From NCBI GenBank assembly GCA_965249175.1, contig OZ252227.1, positions 6,386,001-6,450,000 on the forward strand: DNA of 64,000 nt, written 5' to 3'. Both the position numbers and the translations under genes were made by a program. This DNA comes from CAZYFH01 sp965249175. GTDB lineage: Bacteria > Acidobacteriota > Vicinamibacteria > Vicinamibacterales > UBA8438. The notes below the pieces were generated by a model. That model did no database searches. It had not been told where the DNA came from and saw only the letters and a program-made list of their open reading frames with translations. Shown piece after piece: positions 36,562 to 46,720 of the stretch. The stretch's first letter is position 1. Every line of letters starts with the position of its first letter.

Positions 36562-37293
36562 TCACGCCTCTTGCCCGAGACCACGCACCGATTCAGGCGA
36601 GCGGGATGCGGCGGCGATGTCGTCGAGCAGCCCTGCGCGTCGGGCCGCCCCGGAGGGGAGATCGGTCCAGCACGTGATGCTCCCGTCCCGGACCGTGACC
36701 GCCGCCGAGGCGAGGTCGGCGAATCCCTCGAACTCATGAGTGGCGAGCAGGACAGTGTCGCCCCGCTCGACCCGCGCGCGTACCCATTCCTGGATGACGC
36801 GCCGCATCGGACGGTCCATCGTCTCCAGCGGCTCATCCAGGACGAACACCCGCGGCGCACCGATCCAGGCGGCCGCCAACAGGACGCGCCGACGCTGGCC
36901 CAGCGATAGCTCGCGGATCGAGCGCTGTCGGTATGCCGTGAGATGCGCCCGTTCGGTGACGTCGAGCGCTTCGTCCGAGGGCACGTGCCGGAGCCTGCAT
37001 ACGAGTGCCAGCACTTCGTGGATGCTGGCATACGGTGTGAGGTCGGGATGCTCCGGCACATACGCGATCTGCTGGCGCGCCTCGACCTCGTGCGTCCAGA
37101 GGTCGACCCCGCCGACGACGACCGTGCCCACGTCGGGCTTTTCGACCCCCGCGGCCATCCTCATCAACGTGCTCTTGCCGCATCCGTTCGGACCGAGGAC
37201 CAGCGAGAGCCCGGGGCCGAGATCGGCGGTGCCCGCCTCGATGACGGGCGCCGCGCCTCCATACCCGAACCGTACGTTGCGAAACGAGATCAT
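36562..37293 (-). CDS. ABC transporter ATP-binding protein
   Basis: The 243-residue ATPase has Walker A GPNGCGKSTLMRM, Q-loop YVPEHPDLTPY, signature LSLGQRRRVLLA, Walker B VFVLDEPLETMD and H-loop ATHEF. ATG at 37293 was chosen because it overlaps the stop of the upstream membrane gene (ATGA); a GTG at 37305 is possible. It belongs to the CcmA-like exporter ATPases and is probably the engine of the membrane protein encoded upstream. Confidence 0.86.
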   Translation of the reverse strand: MISFRNVRFGYGGAAPVIEAGTADLGPGLSLVLGPNGCGKSTLMRMAAGVEKPDVGTVVVGGVDLWTHEVEARQQIAYVPEHPDLTPYASIHEVLALVCRLRHVPSDEALDVTERAHLTAYRQRSIRELSLGQRRRVLLAAAWIGAPRVFVLDEPLETMDRPMRRVIQEWVRARVERGDTVLLATHEFEGFADLASAAVTVRDGSITCWTDLPSGAARRAGLLDDIAAASRSPESVRGLGQEA

Positions 37294-38580
37294 TGGCCCG
37301 ACCACGCCTGGGTATCGCCCCGGCCAAGATGATCCGTCTCGGTCCAGCGGCCGGTCCGGTGTCGCCGTTCCGCGCGCACCGCGTGGGCGACCGCAACGGG
37401 AAGGGCGGCCACGGAGACGAACGCCAGACTCGGTATCAACGTGAGCAACCCGACCGCGAGCATGAGCTCAACGAAGACAACCGCGCCACCCATCGGGGAG
37501 TCGGATGCTCGCAGTGCCACCAAAGCTCGAACCACGATGTAGGGAAGCATCAGGACGAGCGAGGCCGCGGCGGCTCCGTTCATCACTGAAGACACGGCGA
37601 TCACCGGCAACGCTGCCAGAGCCAAGAACGTTGCGTCCTCACCGACCCGGCGCAGCGATGAGCGGGGCAACGATCGAGCCCAGGGCCACGGTGGCCGGCG
37701 CACCGCGATGAGCTTGGCGAGGAGTGCCGTCGAGCCCACGACAGCCAGACCACCGCCCAATCGGGTGACCATGCTGACGTCGGCGGGAGCAAGGGCGTTG
37801 TTCCGGATGAAGAGCGCGGTGACCGCAAGGCACAGGCCGGACGGCGCGTAGCTGAGGCCCCACCGCCCGGGGAGGGCGCGCCAGATGATCCGCAGTGGCA
37901 GCGCCCGCGCTCCCGCCTGAGACCGAACGGATCGCCCGTGACGTGTACGGTGTCGCGTGTCGATGGGGCCCGCGAACACGTCACCCAGCAGAATGGCGCC
38001 GAGCCCGACGCCAATGAGCAGCCAACTGGTGACGACCGCGCCGGCAGTCGCGATGAGCCCGCCCATCAGGAGCGGGATGCGGTTGCGGCAGGGCAGTGCC
38101 AGCATGGCCACCCCGACCGCGAGGACACTAGCTGAGAACAGGCGAGACGCGTCCGTCGGAATCCCGCTTGTGGCCGCGATGGCCCACAACGTGGCCCAGA
38201 GCGCGACAACCGGCGCCTGAGCGAGGGCGAGGCCTCCGGCAAGCGCTCGTCGATGCGCCGTATCCCCGGCCGGCAAGTGCCGCAGCCATCCTGCGGTTCC
38301 GTACGCCAGCCGTGGCGCCGCCCCAAATGGCCACGATCAGCGACGCCACCGCGAGGAGCAGTGGCACCGCGACACCACCCTCCGGGGACGCCGCTCCCCT
38401 GGCGAGGCCTTGGAGGGCGGCGTTCGGATCGGCGCTCATGACCACGGCCAGCGTTGGCGCGGTAAACACCGGAATCGCGGCGCGCCACGCCAGCCGCACA
38501 CCGGCTCGCGCGTGGAGACCCAGCAGCGCGAGGACAGCCCACGCTGCGCCGGGATGGAGCCCCTGCCTGACCTGCAGCAT
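37290..38580 (-). pseudogene. Multi-pass membrane protein (probable ABC permease), frameshifted
   Basis: An N-terminal frame (38580 to about 38310) begins MLQVRQGLHPGAAWAVLALL and has two membrane segments up to VASLIVAIWGGA. The remainder continues in another frame (PRLAYGTAGWLRHLPAGDTA) to the stop at 37290 with about nine more membrane segments. A single-base change near 38310, in GGCGGCGCCACGG, would join them into one protein of roughly 430 residues. It is the likely permease of the ATPase at 36562, with which it overlaps. No close family is recognised. Genuine lesion or sequence error. Confidence 0.7.
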
Positions 38581-38834
38581 CGCCGACAGCGTAGTGGCGG
38601 CCCGCGGGGCATGGCAACAGAACTGCGAGGCGGTGGGTCGGGATGCCGCGGTCTCGGTCGCGCTTGAACGGCGGGTGCCTCATTCGCTATCCTTGCCTGC
38701 TGCGGCGCCCGCTCCGTGGGCCTTTCTTGCGTTTCTCAGACACCGCCGACCGGCCTGGCGAGGGCATGGATGGGCGTGCGTGGGGCCGCCGACCGCGTCG
38801 AGCCTCGCCGCGTCGAAACGTGTGAACCGACGAC

Positions 38835-39644
38835 ATGTCGATGGAACAGACCTCGGCGACGACGGCGATGATCGAGGCGAAAGGGCTGAGCAAGTATTAC
38901 GGTCCGTTCATTGCCGTCGAGGATATCTCGTTCGCCATCCCCCAAGGTCAGATCGTGGCGTTCCTCGGCCCCAACGGGGCCGGGAAGACCACGATGATGC
39001 GGATGTTGACCGGCTACCTCGCGCCGAGCGCCGGCGATGCGACCATCGCCGGGTTCGACGTCCGGCGCGAGCGGATTTCGGCGTCGCGGCGGCTGGGATA
39101 CCTCCCGGAGAACGGTCCGCTGTATCCCGACATGACGCCGCTCGATCTCCTGACCTTCTTCGGCGAAGCCCGCGAGATGGACTCGCGCTTGCTGAAGACG
39201 CGCATCGACGCGGTCGTGGCGCTGTGCGCGCTGGAGCTCGTCATCGAGAAGCCGATCGGCAAGCTGTCCAAGGGATACAAGCAGCGGGTCGGACTGGCGC
39301 AGGCGCTGCTGCACGACCCCGACGTGTTGATCATGGATGAGCCCACCGCGGGGCTCGATCCCAACCAGATCCGCCAGTTTCGCGAGAACATCCAACGGCT
39401 CGGCCGTACGAAGACGCTCCTGATCTCGACGCACATCTTGCACGAGGCGGAAGCCGTGGCCGACCGGGTGCTGCTCGTCAACAGCGGACGGCTCGTCTTC
39501 GACGGGTCCGTTCCCGAGCTCGAAGAAGATGGCTCGCTGGAGCAGCCGTTCTATCGCCTGACCGGCGGCGGCGCGGCGGCGACTGCCGGCTCGAGGGCAT
39601 CGGAGGAAGAGGCCGGCGACGCCCAATCCGACGAACCGGACTAA
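38835..39644 (+). CDS. GldA-like ABC transporter ATP-binding protein
   Basis: The 269-residue ATPase has Walker A GPNGAGKTTMMRM, Q-loop YLPENGPLYPDM, signature LSKGYKQRVGLAQ, Walker B VLIMDEPTAGLD and H-loop ISTHIL, with a short acidic C-terminal tail. It resembles GldA, the ATPase of the Bacteroidetes gliding-associated transporter, and homologues widespread in other phyla. It is 22 bases upstream of a GldF-GldG fusion and a DUF4340 gene, the standard three-gene set. Cargo unknown. Confidence 0.88.
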   Translation: MSMEQTSATTAMIEAKGLSKYYGPFIAVEDISFAIPQGQIVAFLGPNGAGKTTMMRMLTGYLAPSAGDATIAGFDVRRERISASRRLGYLPENGPLYPDMTPLDLLTFFGEAREMDSRLLKTRIDAVVALCALELVIEKPIGKLSKGYKQRVGLAQALLHDPDVLIMDEPTAGLDPNQIRQFRENIQRLGRTKTLLISTHILHEAEAVADRVLLVNSGRLVFDGSVPELEEDGSLEQPFYRLTGGGAAATAGSRASEEEAGDAQSDEPD

Positions 39645-39666
39645 GACGAGGACACGGATACCAGCC

Positions 39667-42438
39667 ATGCTCAATACGGCAATCGTGAAAGCGCTCGCCC
39701 GCAGGGACTTGCGCATCTACTTCAGCAGTCCCAGCGGCTACGTGTTCATCACGCTGTTCATCTTCCTGAGCGCGGCGGCCGCGTTCTGGCAGGACCGCTT
39801 CTTTCTCCAGAACCTCGCCAACCTGGACCAGCTCAACCAGTTGCTGCCGTATCTCCTGCTCTTCTTCATCCCCGCGCTGACGATGGGGGTGTGGTCGGAA
39901 GAGAGAAAGCTCGGAACCGACGAGCTGCTCCTCACGCTGCCGGCGTCGGACCTCGAAGTCGTCGTCGGCAAGTACCTCGCCGTGCTCGGGATCTACACGG
40001 CCTCGCTCATCCTCTCGCTCAGCTATGTCCTGGTGCTCTTCTACCTGGGGAGCCCCGACCTCGGGTTGATGTTCAGCAACTACGTCGGATACTGGTTCGT
40101 TGGCGCGGCGCTGATCGCGATCGGGATGCTCGCGTCGCTCTTGACGCGGAACGCGACGATCGCGTTCATCGTCGGCGCGCTCTTCTGCGCCGCGCTGATC
40201 GTCACCGGGACGGCCGCCGGTGCGATCGTGCCGGGGCTCGAACGGACTCTGGACGCACTCAGCGTGTTCGTGCACTTCGACGACTTTGCGAAGGGCATCA
40301 TCAGCCTCTCCGGTCTCGTCTACTTCACCTCGGTCGGCGCGTTCTTCCTGTATCTCAACGTCCTCGTCCTGAGCCGTCGCCACTGGCCGGCGCGGGCCGA
40401 CGGCTATCCGATGTGGCTGCACCACAGCGTGCGCGGCGTCGCGATCGGGGTTGCGCTGATCAGCGTCGGCGTGCTCGTGGCGCGTCCCAGCGTGCTCCGC
40501 GTCGACGTGACTGCGGAACAGCTGCACTCGCTCAGCGCTGAAACCCAGCGGCTGCTCGACGAGCTGCCACCGGACCGGCCGGTGTTCATCCAGGCGTTCG
40601 TCAGCCCGAACGTCCCGGAGCCGTTCGTCCAGGCACGGTCCAACCTCATCAGCACGCTCGAGGAGATCGACGTGCTCGGTGGGCCCCGGGTCGAGGTGCG
40701 CATCGCCGATACCGAGCCGTTTACCGACGCGGCTCGCGAGGCGCGCGAGACGTTCGGCATTCTCCCGCGCCCGGTCCGCAACGTCAGCACGGCGCGGTCC
40801 GAAGTGGAACAGGTCTTTCTGGGTGTGGCGTTTACCTGTGGCGCCGAGGAGCAGGTCATCAGCTTCTTCGATGTGGGGCTGCCCGCCGAATACGAGATCA
40901 TGCGCAGCATCCGGGTCGTCGCGCGCACCGAGCGCAAGCGGATCGGCGTCGTGACGACGATGGCCAACCTGTTCGGCGGTATGGACTTCCAGGAGAATCA
41001 GTTCGCGCCGCAGTGGTCGGTTGTGGGCGAGCTCCGGAAGCAGTACGACGTCGTCGAGATCAGCCCCGAGCAACCGATCACGCAGGACGTCGACGCGCTG
41101 CTCGTGCCCCTGCCGTCGTCGCTCCAGACCGACGAACAGGGCTTCGTCGCCGACTACATCCGGTCGGGCAAGCCGGCGATGATCCTCGTCGACCCGTTGC
41201 CCGCCGTGAATCCCTCCCTGTCCCCCACCGAGTGGGTCGGCGAGGGCAACCCCTTCACCTATCCGCCCGGCCAGCCTCGCCCCGGTCCTCGCGGCAACGT
41301 CCGGCAGTGGCTCATGGATCTGGGGGTCGACTGGGAGCCGACGCGCATCGTCTGGGACAGCTACAACCCGCACCCCGAGCTTGCGCACATGCCGGAGGAC
41401 GTCGTCTTCCTGGGTACCGGCAACGAGAATCCCGACACGTTCAGTGGCGACAATCCGATGACGACCCAGTTGCAGGAGCTGGTGTTCCTGTACCCCGGGT
41501 TCTTGCTGGCAGCCGCTGGCGCGGACTATGAGTTCGAGCCGCTGCTCAGGTCGGGCGCCGCGTCGGGAACGAACGGCTATTTCGCTCTGGTCCGGGGGTC
41601 TTTCTTCGGACCGCAGATGAACCCGAATCCGCCCCGCGATGCCGACGCGGAGCAGCACATCGTCGCCGCGCGCGTCCGGTCGGCCGGGTCGGGGACCGCA
41701 CCGCGCGAAGTTGACGACGATGCGGACGGAGAGCATGCCGACGGTGACGACGACGACGACGGCGAGCATGCCGACGGTGACGACACCGACGACGCCGCCC
41801 GCGCGCTCGACGCTGGGACGTCCGGCGCCGTCGATATCATCGTGGTCGCAGACCTCGACTTCGTCGGCGAACAGTTCTTCCAGATCCGCCAGCAAGCACC
41901 CGGCGGCCTCAACTTCGACAACGTCACGTTCTTCCTGAACGCGATGGACACGTTGCTGGAAGACGACTCGTTCATCGACCTGCGCAGCCGGCGCGCGCGC
42001 CACCGCACGTTGGAGGTGGTCGAGGCGCAGACGGCGGAGTTCATCGAGCAGCGCACGGCCGACGAGCAACAGGCCGAGGCGGACGCCGAGGCGGCGCTCA
42101 CGGAGGCGCAGGCGCGCTTGAACGAGCGCGTCGAGGAGTTGCGCACGCGGACCGATATCGACGCCCAGACGAAACAGATCATGGTCCGCAACCTCGAGGA
42201 GGTCGAGAACCGCCGGCTCGAGGTGCTCTCGACGAACATCAACACCGAGAAGGACACGACGATTCAAGAAAGCCGCGAGACGATGGAGGCCCAGATTCGC
42301 CAGATCCAGACATCCATCAAGACGTTCGCGATTCTGTTGCCCCCGGTGCCGGTGGTGGCACTGGGGATCTGGACCTTCGGTCGGCGGCGGCGACGTGAAC
42401 GCGAAGGGGCGGCGGCGGCGCAGCGGCTGAAGGAGTAG
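39667..42438 (+). CDS. GldF-GldG fusion: ABC permease plus Gldg-type extracytoplasmic domain
   Basis: The 923-residue protein begins with a GldF-like permease (six membrane segments, residues 1-240; RDLRIYFSSPSGYVFITLFI). A seventh helix then leads into a GldG/IFT52-like domain (TAEQLHSLSAETQRLLDELP, then EIDVLGGPRVEVRIADTEPF). Near residues 680-708 is an acidic insert of two near-identical units based on DGEHADGDDDD, encoded by a short direct repeat (about 41726-41786). A coiled coil (residues 790-870) precedes a C-terminal helix. In many genomes gldF and gldG are separate. Translation follows the ATPase closely and the DUF4340 gene comes two bases later. Confidence 0.88.
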   Translation: MLNTAIVKALARRDLRIYFSSPSGYVFITLFIFLSAAAAFWQDRFFLQNLANLDQLNQLLPYLLLFFIPALTMGVWSEERKLGTDELLLTLPASDLEVVVGKYLAVLGIYTASLILSLSYVLVLFYLGSPDLGLMFSNYVGYWFVGAALIAIGMLASLLTRNATIAFIVGALFCAALIVTGTAAGAIVPGLERTLDALSVFVHFDDFAKGIISLSGLVYFTSVGAFFLYLNVLVLSRRHWPARADGYPMWLHHSVRGVAIGVALISVGVLVARPSVLRVDVTAEQLHSLSAETQRLLDELPPDRPVFIQAFVSPNVPEPFVQARSNLISTLEEIDVLGGPRVEVRIADTEPFTDAAREARETFGILPRPVRNVSTARSEVEQVFLGVAFTCGAEEQVISFFDVGLPAEYEIMRSIRVVARTERKRIGVVTTMANLFGGMDFQENQFAPQWSVVGELRKQYDVVEISPEQPITQDVDALLVPLPSSLQTDEQGFVADYIRSGKPAMILVDPLPAVNPSLSPTEWVGEGNPFTYPPGQPRPGPRGNVRQWLMDLGVDWEPTRIVWDSYNPHPELAHMPEDVVFLGTGNENPDTFSGDNPMTTQLQELVFLYPGFLLAAAGADYEFEPLLRSGAASGTNGYFALVRGSFFGPQMNPNPPRDADAEQHIVAARVRSAGSGTAPREVDDDADGEHADGDDDDDGEHADGDDTDDAARALDAGTSGAVDIIVVADLDFVGEQFFQIRQQAPGGLNFDNVTFFLNAMDTLLEDDSFIDLRSRRARHRTLEVVEAQTAEFIEQRTADEQQAEADAEAALTEAQARLNERVEELRTRTDIDAQTKQIMVRNLEEVENRRLEVLSTNINTEKDTTIQESRETMEAQIRQIQTSIKTFAILLPPVPVVALGIWTFGRRRRREREGAAAAQRLKE

Positions 42439-42440
42439 CC

Positions 42441-43754
42441 ATGAGCGAGCTAAAGAAGACGTTGAGTTTTGGTGGCCTGGCCGTGCTGCTCGGAGTCCTG
42501 GCGCTCGTGAGTGCGCCGGGACGGGCGACGCCCGATGCTTTTTTTGATATTGGCGACGCGTTCTTCCCCGACTTCACCGATCCAGACGCCGCCGCCACAC
42601 TCGAGGTCGTCGAGTTCGACGGCGAGACCGCGGCCGCGATGCCGTTTCAGGTGACGAACCAGAACGGGCTCTGGACGATCCCGTCGCACAACGACTATCC
42701 CGCCGATGGCAGCGAGCGGCTGTCGAACATCTCCGCCGACATCATCAGCGTCGTCAAGGAGGATTTCCGCTCTGACAATGTCTCGGACCACGAGGCGCTC
42801 GGCGTCATCGACCCGACCGATCTGGCGGCGACGAGCCTCGTCGGCCGTGGCACGCGAGTGACCGTCAAGGACGGCAATGACGAGGTGCTCGCGGACCTGA
42901 TCGTCGGTCGGCCGGTCGAAGGTCGGACCGGCTTGCGGTTCGTCCGTGTGCCGGACCAGAAGCGCGTCTACGCGGCGCGCTTCGAGGCCGACATCTCGAC
43001 CGCGTTCGAGGACTGGATCGAGCAGAACCTGCTCGAGGTCGAACGCGACCAGGTCGTGCACGTCGTGCTCAACGAGTATCAGGTGGACGAGCGGACCCAG
43101 ACGAGCACTCGACCCCGCGAGTTCACACTCGACAAGGTGGATGACACGACCTGGGACGGCACCGGCGTGCCGTCAGGCCAGGAGGTGAACTTCGTCGAGG
43201 TCAACCGTCTCGTCGGCGCCATCATCGGCATGCGCATTGCTGGCGTGCGGCCGAAGCCCGCGGGGATGACCGGGAATCTCCGAGACGCGGCGATGGCCGG
43301 TCGGATCGGTCAGACCGAGATCCTGGATCTCATCAACAAGGGGTTTTATCCGACACAGGACGGCGGTCTGCTCTCCAACGAGGGGGAGCTGCTCGTCCGG
43401 ACCACCGAGGGAGTGCTCTACACGCTGCGCTTCGGCGAGATCGTCTACGGCCGCGGCGAGGCGATCGCCGTCGGCGACGACACCAGCGACGACGCCGAGA
43501 GCGGCCCGGGCGAGAACCGGTATGTGTTCATCACGGCCGAGTTCGACGAGGCCGCACTGCCGGAGCCGGCGGCGTCGGACGGCGACGCGCATGAGTCATG
43601 GGAGCGCCGAGTCGAAGAAGGGCGGGTCAAGGCTGACCGTCTGGCGACCCGCTTCGCGAACTGGTATTACGTCGTGTCGGCCAACAGCTACGACACCATC
43701 CACAAGCCGAAAGAAGACTTCCTCAAGGATCGAGAGGACGAGGACGCGGGGTAG
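42441..43754 (+). CDS. DUF4340 domain protein
   Basis: The 437-residue protein has one N-terminal membrane anchor (LSFGGLAVLLGVLALVSA). A beta-rich extracytoplasmic region shows DUF4340 features (FQVTNQNGLWTIPSHNDYPA, LIVGRPVEGRTGLRFVRVPD, VHVVLNEYQVDERTQ). DUF4340 genes normally follow GldF/GldG-type transporters, as here with a two-base gap. It is probably the third subunit of the complex on the outer face of the inner membrane. Confidence 0.87.
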   Translation: MSELKKTLSFGGLAVLLGVLALVSAPGRATPDAFFDIGDAFFPDFTDPDAAATLEVVEFDGETAAAMPFQVTNQNGLWTIPSHNDYPADGSERLSNISADIISVVKEDFRSDNVSDHEALGVIDPTDLAATSLVGRGTRVTVKDGNDEVLADLIVGRPVEGRTGLRFVRVPDQKRVYAARFEADISTAFEDWIEQNLLEVERDQVVHVVLNEYQVDERTQTSTRPREFTLDKVDDTTWDGTGVPSGQEVNFVEVNRLVGAIIGMRIAGVRPKPAGMTGNLRDAAMAGRIGQTEILDLINKGFYPTQDGGLLSNEGELLVRTTEGVLYTLRFGEIVYGRGEAIAVGDDTSDDAESGPGENRYVFITAEFDEAALPEPAASDGDAHESWERRVEEGRVKADRLATRFANWYYVVSANSYDTIHKPKEDFLKDREDEDAG

Positions 43755-43795
43755 CTCACTGTGGTCCGCATCCATCCTGGCCGATTCCTCCGGAC

Positions 43796-45274
43796 GTGAC
43801 GCGCGTCTCGCCCATTCACACAGTTGCGGTCGCCGCGCTCGTGACCCTCGCTCTGCCGGTCGTCGTCACCACGCCGGTGCTGGCGCGAACGCACGCGCAG
43901 AGTGAGGAGGCGAGCGCTGGCTGCGCGCCGGGCGTGACGATCGGCGAGCTGCGGGTCGCGGTCGGGGGCCAGTACCGTCTGCTCGGCAGTGGCGCAAACG
44001 TGTCCACCGGCGACGCGCCCCTCCACCGCGAGCAGGATCGCGTGAGCTTCGCGAGGCAGCGGTATCGCAACTGGGTCAACATCCACGACCGGCGCGACTG
44101 CCGGTATGGCGCGTACGCGCAGGTGGAGATCGGGTACACCCCGCTTGGCACCGGCGTCGAGTTTCCGAAGACCCTCGTGTCGGGCGGCGAGGGCGTCGGC
44201 ATCGAGTTGAGGCGGGGATTTCTCTGGTACAAGCCGACCCCGGATTCGCTCGTCCGCGCGGGCATCCTGGCCTGGGAAGATCGCTTCGGCGAGCGGCCAA
44301 CGTTCGGCGACCCGCTGTGGTCGGTCGACCGCTACGACACGAGCGAGGCGCCGCTCGCGAACTCGGTGTGGGACTTCAACGTCGGTGGGATCACCCTCGA
44401 CGGGACCATTCGAGGCTCATGGCACTACGCGCTCGGCGCGCTCGTGCTGCAACGGTGCAACGACTCCCTTGCCGGCGAGGGCGGCACCCTGTTGATGACC
44501 GCCGATATCGATCGGTCGATCGGTGCGTCGATCTGGGGTGGCAGCGTCTATTACCTGCGCGACCGCGGCGGCTACTCGTACGGCGATTTCGGCGGCCCGG
44601 TGCGGTTTCCCCCAACAGGCATCATCGCCGAGAGCTCCGATCTCTGGATCGGGGCCCGTGGCCACATCGAGCATCGCCACGCCTCGACCGCGCTCTTCGC
44701 AATCGTCAACAGGGGAGAGATCCCGGCCTACGGTTGGACACATGCCGGTTGGGCCGCGAAGGTCGCGACCACGCTCGACGCGGGTCCGGGCGCCGTGCGG
44801 TTGCGCGCGCTGTTTTCGAGCGGCGATGGCGGCGCCGACCCCACGCACTCGGGCGAGTTCAGGACGGTGGCGCAGAGCGTGCGCGACAATCGAGGGGCGC
44901 AATCCTACTGGAGCCTCCTCGGGCTGACGTCGCCGCGAGGACCGTCGGACGGGACCGCCCTCGGCATCGGGCTCCAGAACGAGGGGCTTGGTCTGCTGAC
45001 GGTGCAGGCTGGCTACGAGCGCCCGCTCAACGCGCACTGGACCGCGACCGTCGCAGCCGGGTGGCTGAGGGCGGATCAGGCCCATCCGGTGAGTGGGTCC
45101 CCTGACATCGGGACCGAGTTCCTGGCCGAAGCCCGGTGGCAGATGGCGACGCCGATGGCACTCGACGTCGGTGTGTCGGTCCTCGCGACCGGCGATTTTT
45201 TCAAATCGCACCCCGCGGCCGCGGCACCGGCGACGCTCTACGAGCTGTATGGCCGATGGCAGCTGGAGTTCTGA
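43796..45274 (+). CDS. Outer-membrane porin-like beta-barrel protein
   Basis: The 492-residue protein starts at GTG (43796) and has a signal peptide ending near VLARTHAQ. The mature part alternates aromatic and small residues in strands (VGGQYRLLGSG, WVNIHDRRDCRYGAYAQVEI, HYALGALVLQ, LYELYGRWQLEF) and ends in Phe, the signature of Bam-assembled barrels. It resembles alginate-export or carbohydrate-selective porins. No clear operon partner: the DUF4340 gene ends 41 bases upstream and leuC starts 20 bases downstream, so co-transcription with leuC is possible. Confidence 0.78.
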   Translation: MTRVSPIHTVAVAALVTLALPVVVTTPVLARTHAQSEEASAGCAPGVTIGELRVAVGGQYRLLGSGANVSTGDAPLHREQDRVSFARQRYRNWVNIHDRRDCRYGAYAQVEIGYTPLGTGVEFPKTLVSGGEGVGIELRRGFLWYKPTPDSLVRAGILAWEDRFGERPTFGDPLWSVDRYDTSEAPLANSVWDFNVGGITLDGTIRGSWHYALGALVLQRCNDSLAGEGGTLLMTADIDRSIGASIWGGSVYYLRDRGGYSYGDFGGPVRFPPTGIIAESSDLWIGARGHIEHRHASTALFAIVNRGEIPAYGWTHAGWAAKVATTLDAGPGAVRLRALFSSGDGGADPTHSGEFRTVAQSVRDNRGAQSYWSLLGLTSPRGPSDGTALGIGLQNEGLGLLTVQAGYERPLNAHWTATVAAGWLRADQAHPVSGSPDIGTEFLAEARWQMATPMALDVGVSVLATGDFFKSHPAAAAPATLYELYGRWQLEF

Positions 45275-45294
45275 CAGTCCACTAGAATCTTCTC

Positions 45295-46695
45295 GTGGGA
45301 CGAACGCTTCTCGAGAAAGTGTGGGACCGCCACACGGTGCGGCGCCTGCCGTCCGGGCAGACCCAGCTCTTCATCGGCCTTCACCTGATTCACGAGGTCA
45401 CGACGCCGCAAGCATTCGACATGCTCCGCGCCGGGGGCGTCGGCGTGGCGATGCCGGAGCGGACCTATGCCACCGTCGATCACATCGTGCCGACGCTCGA
45501 TCAGCAGCGGCCGTTCGCGGACGAGCTGGCCGAGCAGATGATGGCGGCGCTCGAGCGGAACTGCCGGGAGTTCGGGATCCGGTTCTCCGACCTCACGACC
45601 GACCAGCAGGGCATCGTGCACGTCATCGGGCCCGAGCTTGGGCTGACTCAGCCCGGAATGACGATTGCCTGCGGCGACAGCCACACGTCGACGCACGGGG
45701 CATTCGGCGCCGTGGCGCTGGGGGTCGGTACCTCGCAGGTCCGCGACGTGCTGGCGTCGCAGTGTCTCGCGATCGATCCGCTCAAGGTGCGGCGTATTTC
45801 CGTGACTGGCCAGTTGGGTCCGGGCGTTTACGCCAAGGATGTCATCCTCGAGATCATCGCTCGACTCGGGGTCAAGGGCGGGGTCGGCTTTGCCTACGAA
45901 TACGGGGGAGCGGCGGTCGACCGCATGACGATGGACGAGCGTATGACGATATGCAACATGTCGATCGAGGGCGGGGCGCGGGTCGGCTACGTCAACCCCG
46001 ACGCGACGACGTTCGCCTACCTAGAGGATCGGCCGTTCGCCCCGAGCGGTGACGCGTTCGCGCGCGCCACTGACTGGTGGGCATCGATGGCCTCGGATGC
46101 CGACGCAGCGTACGACGACGAGGTGGAGATCGACGGCGACGCGATCGAGCCGCGGGTCACGTGGGGGATCAACCCGGGGCAGTCGATTGGCATCAGTGGC
46201 CGCCTCCCGACACGGGAATCGGTCGGCACGGCAGACGCCGCCGCGGTTGGCGAGGCGTTGGAGTTCATGGGGTTGGCGGGCGGTGCGCCGATCACCGGTA
46301 CGAAGGTCGACGTCGCCTTCGTTGGCTCGTGTACCAACTCCAGGCTGTCCGATCTGCGCGAGGCGGCCAGGGTCGTGGAGGGCCACCAGATATCGCCGCA
46401 CGTGACGGCGCTCGTGGTTCCCGGGTCAAAGGCTGTCCGGCGCGCGGCCGAGGCCGAAGGCCTGCACGAGGTGTTTCGGACGGCCGGGTTCGAATGGCGC
46501 GGTGCCGGCTGCTCGATGTGTCTGGCGATGAACCCCGACCGGCTCGACGGGCGACAGGTGTGCGCATCGTCGTCGAATCGTAACTTCAAGGGCCGGCAGG
46601 GGAGCCCGACCGGACGCACGTTGCTGATGAGCCCGGCCATGGTCGCCGCGGCCGCGATCACCGGTGAAGTGACGGATGTGAGGCGGATGTTGTGA
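45295..46695 (+). CDS. leuC: 3-Isopropylmalate dehydratase large subunit
   Basis: The 466-residue protein has the normal LeuC length. The start is GTG at 45295 (MGRTLLEKVWDRHTVRRLPS). Substrate and cluster motifs are present: ITCGDSHTSTHGAFGAVALG-type (IACGDSHTSTHGAFGA), GSCTNSRLSDL and GCSMCLAMNPDRL, supplying the three cysteines for the [4Fe-4S] cluster. With LeuD it isomerises 2- to 3-isopropylmalate in leucine biosynthesis. leuD follows after 25 bases. Confidence 0.95.
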   Translation: MGRTLLEKVWDRHTVRRLPSGQTQLFIGLHLIHEVTTPQAFDMLRAGGVGVAMPERTYATVDHIVPTLDQQRPFADELAEQMMAALERNCREFGIRFSDLTTDQQGIVHVIGPELGLTQPGMTIACGDSHTSTHGAFGAVALGVGTSQVRDVLASQCLAIDPLKVRRISVTGQLGPGVYAKDVILEIIARLGVKGGVGFAYEYGGAAVDRMTMDERMTICNMSIEGGARVGYVNPDATTFAYLEDRPFAPSGDAFARATDWWASMASDADAAYDDEVEIDGDAIEPRVTWGINPGQSIGISGRLPTRESVGTADAAAVGEALEFMGLAGGAPITGTKVDVAFVGSCTNSRLSDLREAARVVEGHQISPHVTALVVPGSKAVRRAAEAEGLHEVFRTAGFEWRGAGCSMCLAMNPDRLDGRQVCASSSNRNFKGRQGSPTGRTLLMSPAMVAAAAITGEVTDVRRML

Positions 46696-46720
46696 GCCCG
46701 ACGCTTGCGCAGGTACGCGC

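Noticed and set aside
41726..41786. CRISPR-like short repeats
   Set aside because: The repeat is in frame inside the GldF-GldG gene and encodes an acidic insert; there are no spacers. No CRISPR array was seen anywhere in the window.
39478..42267. 929-codon open frame on the minus strand
   Set aside because: It is antisense to the clear GldF-GldG fusion gene; its protein is Arg/Glu/Leu-rich with no known motif, as expected for a shadow frame in high-GC DNA.
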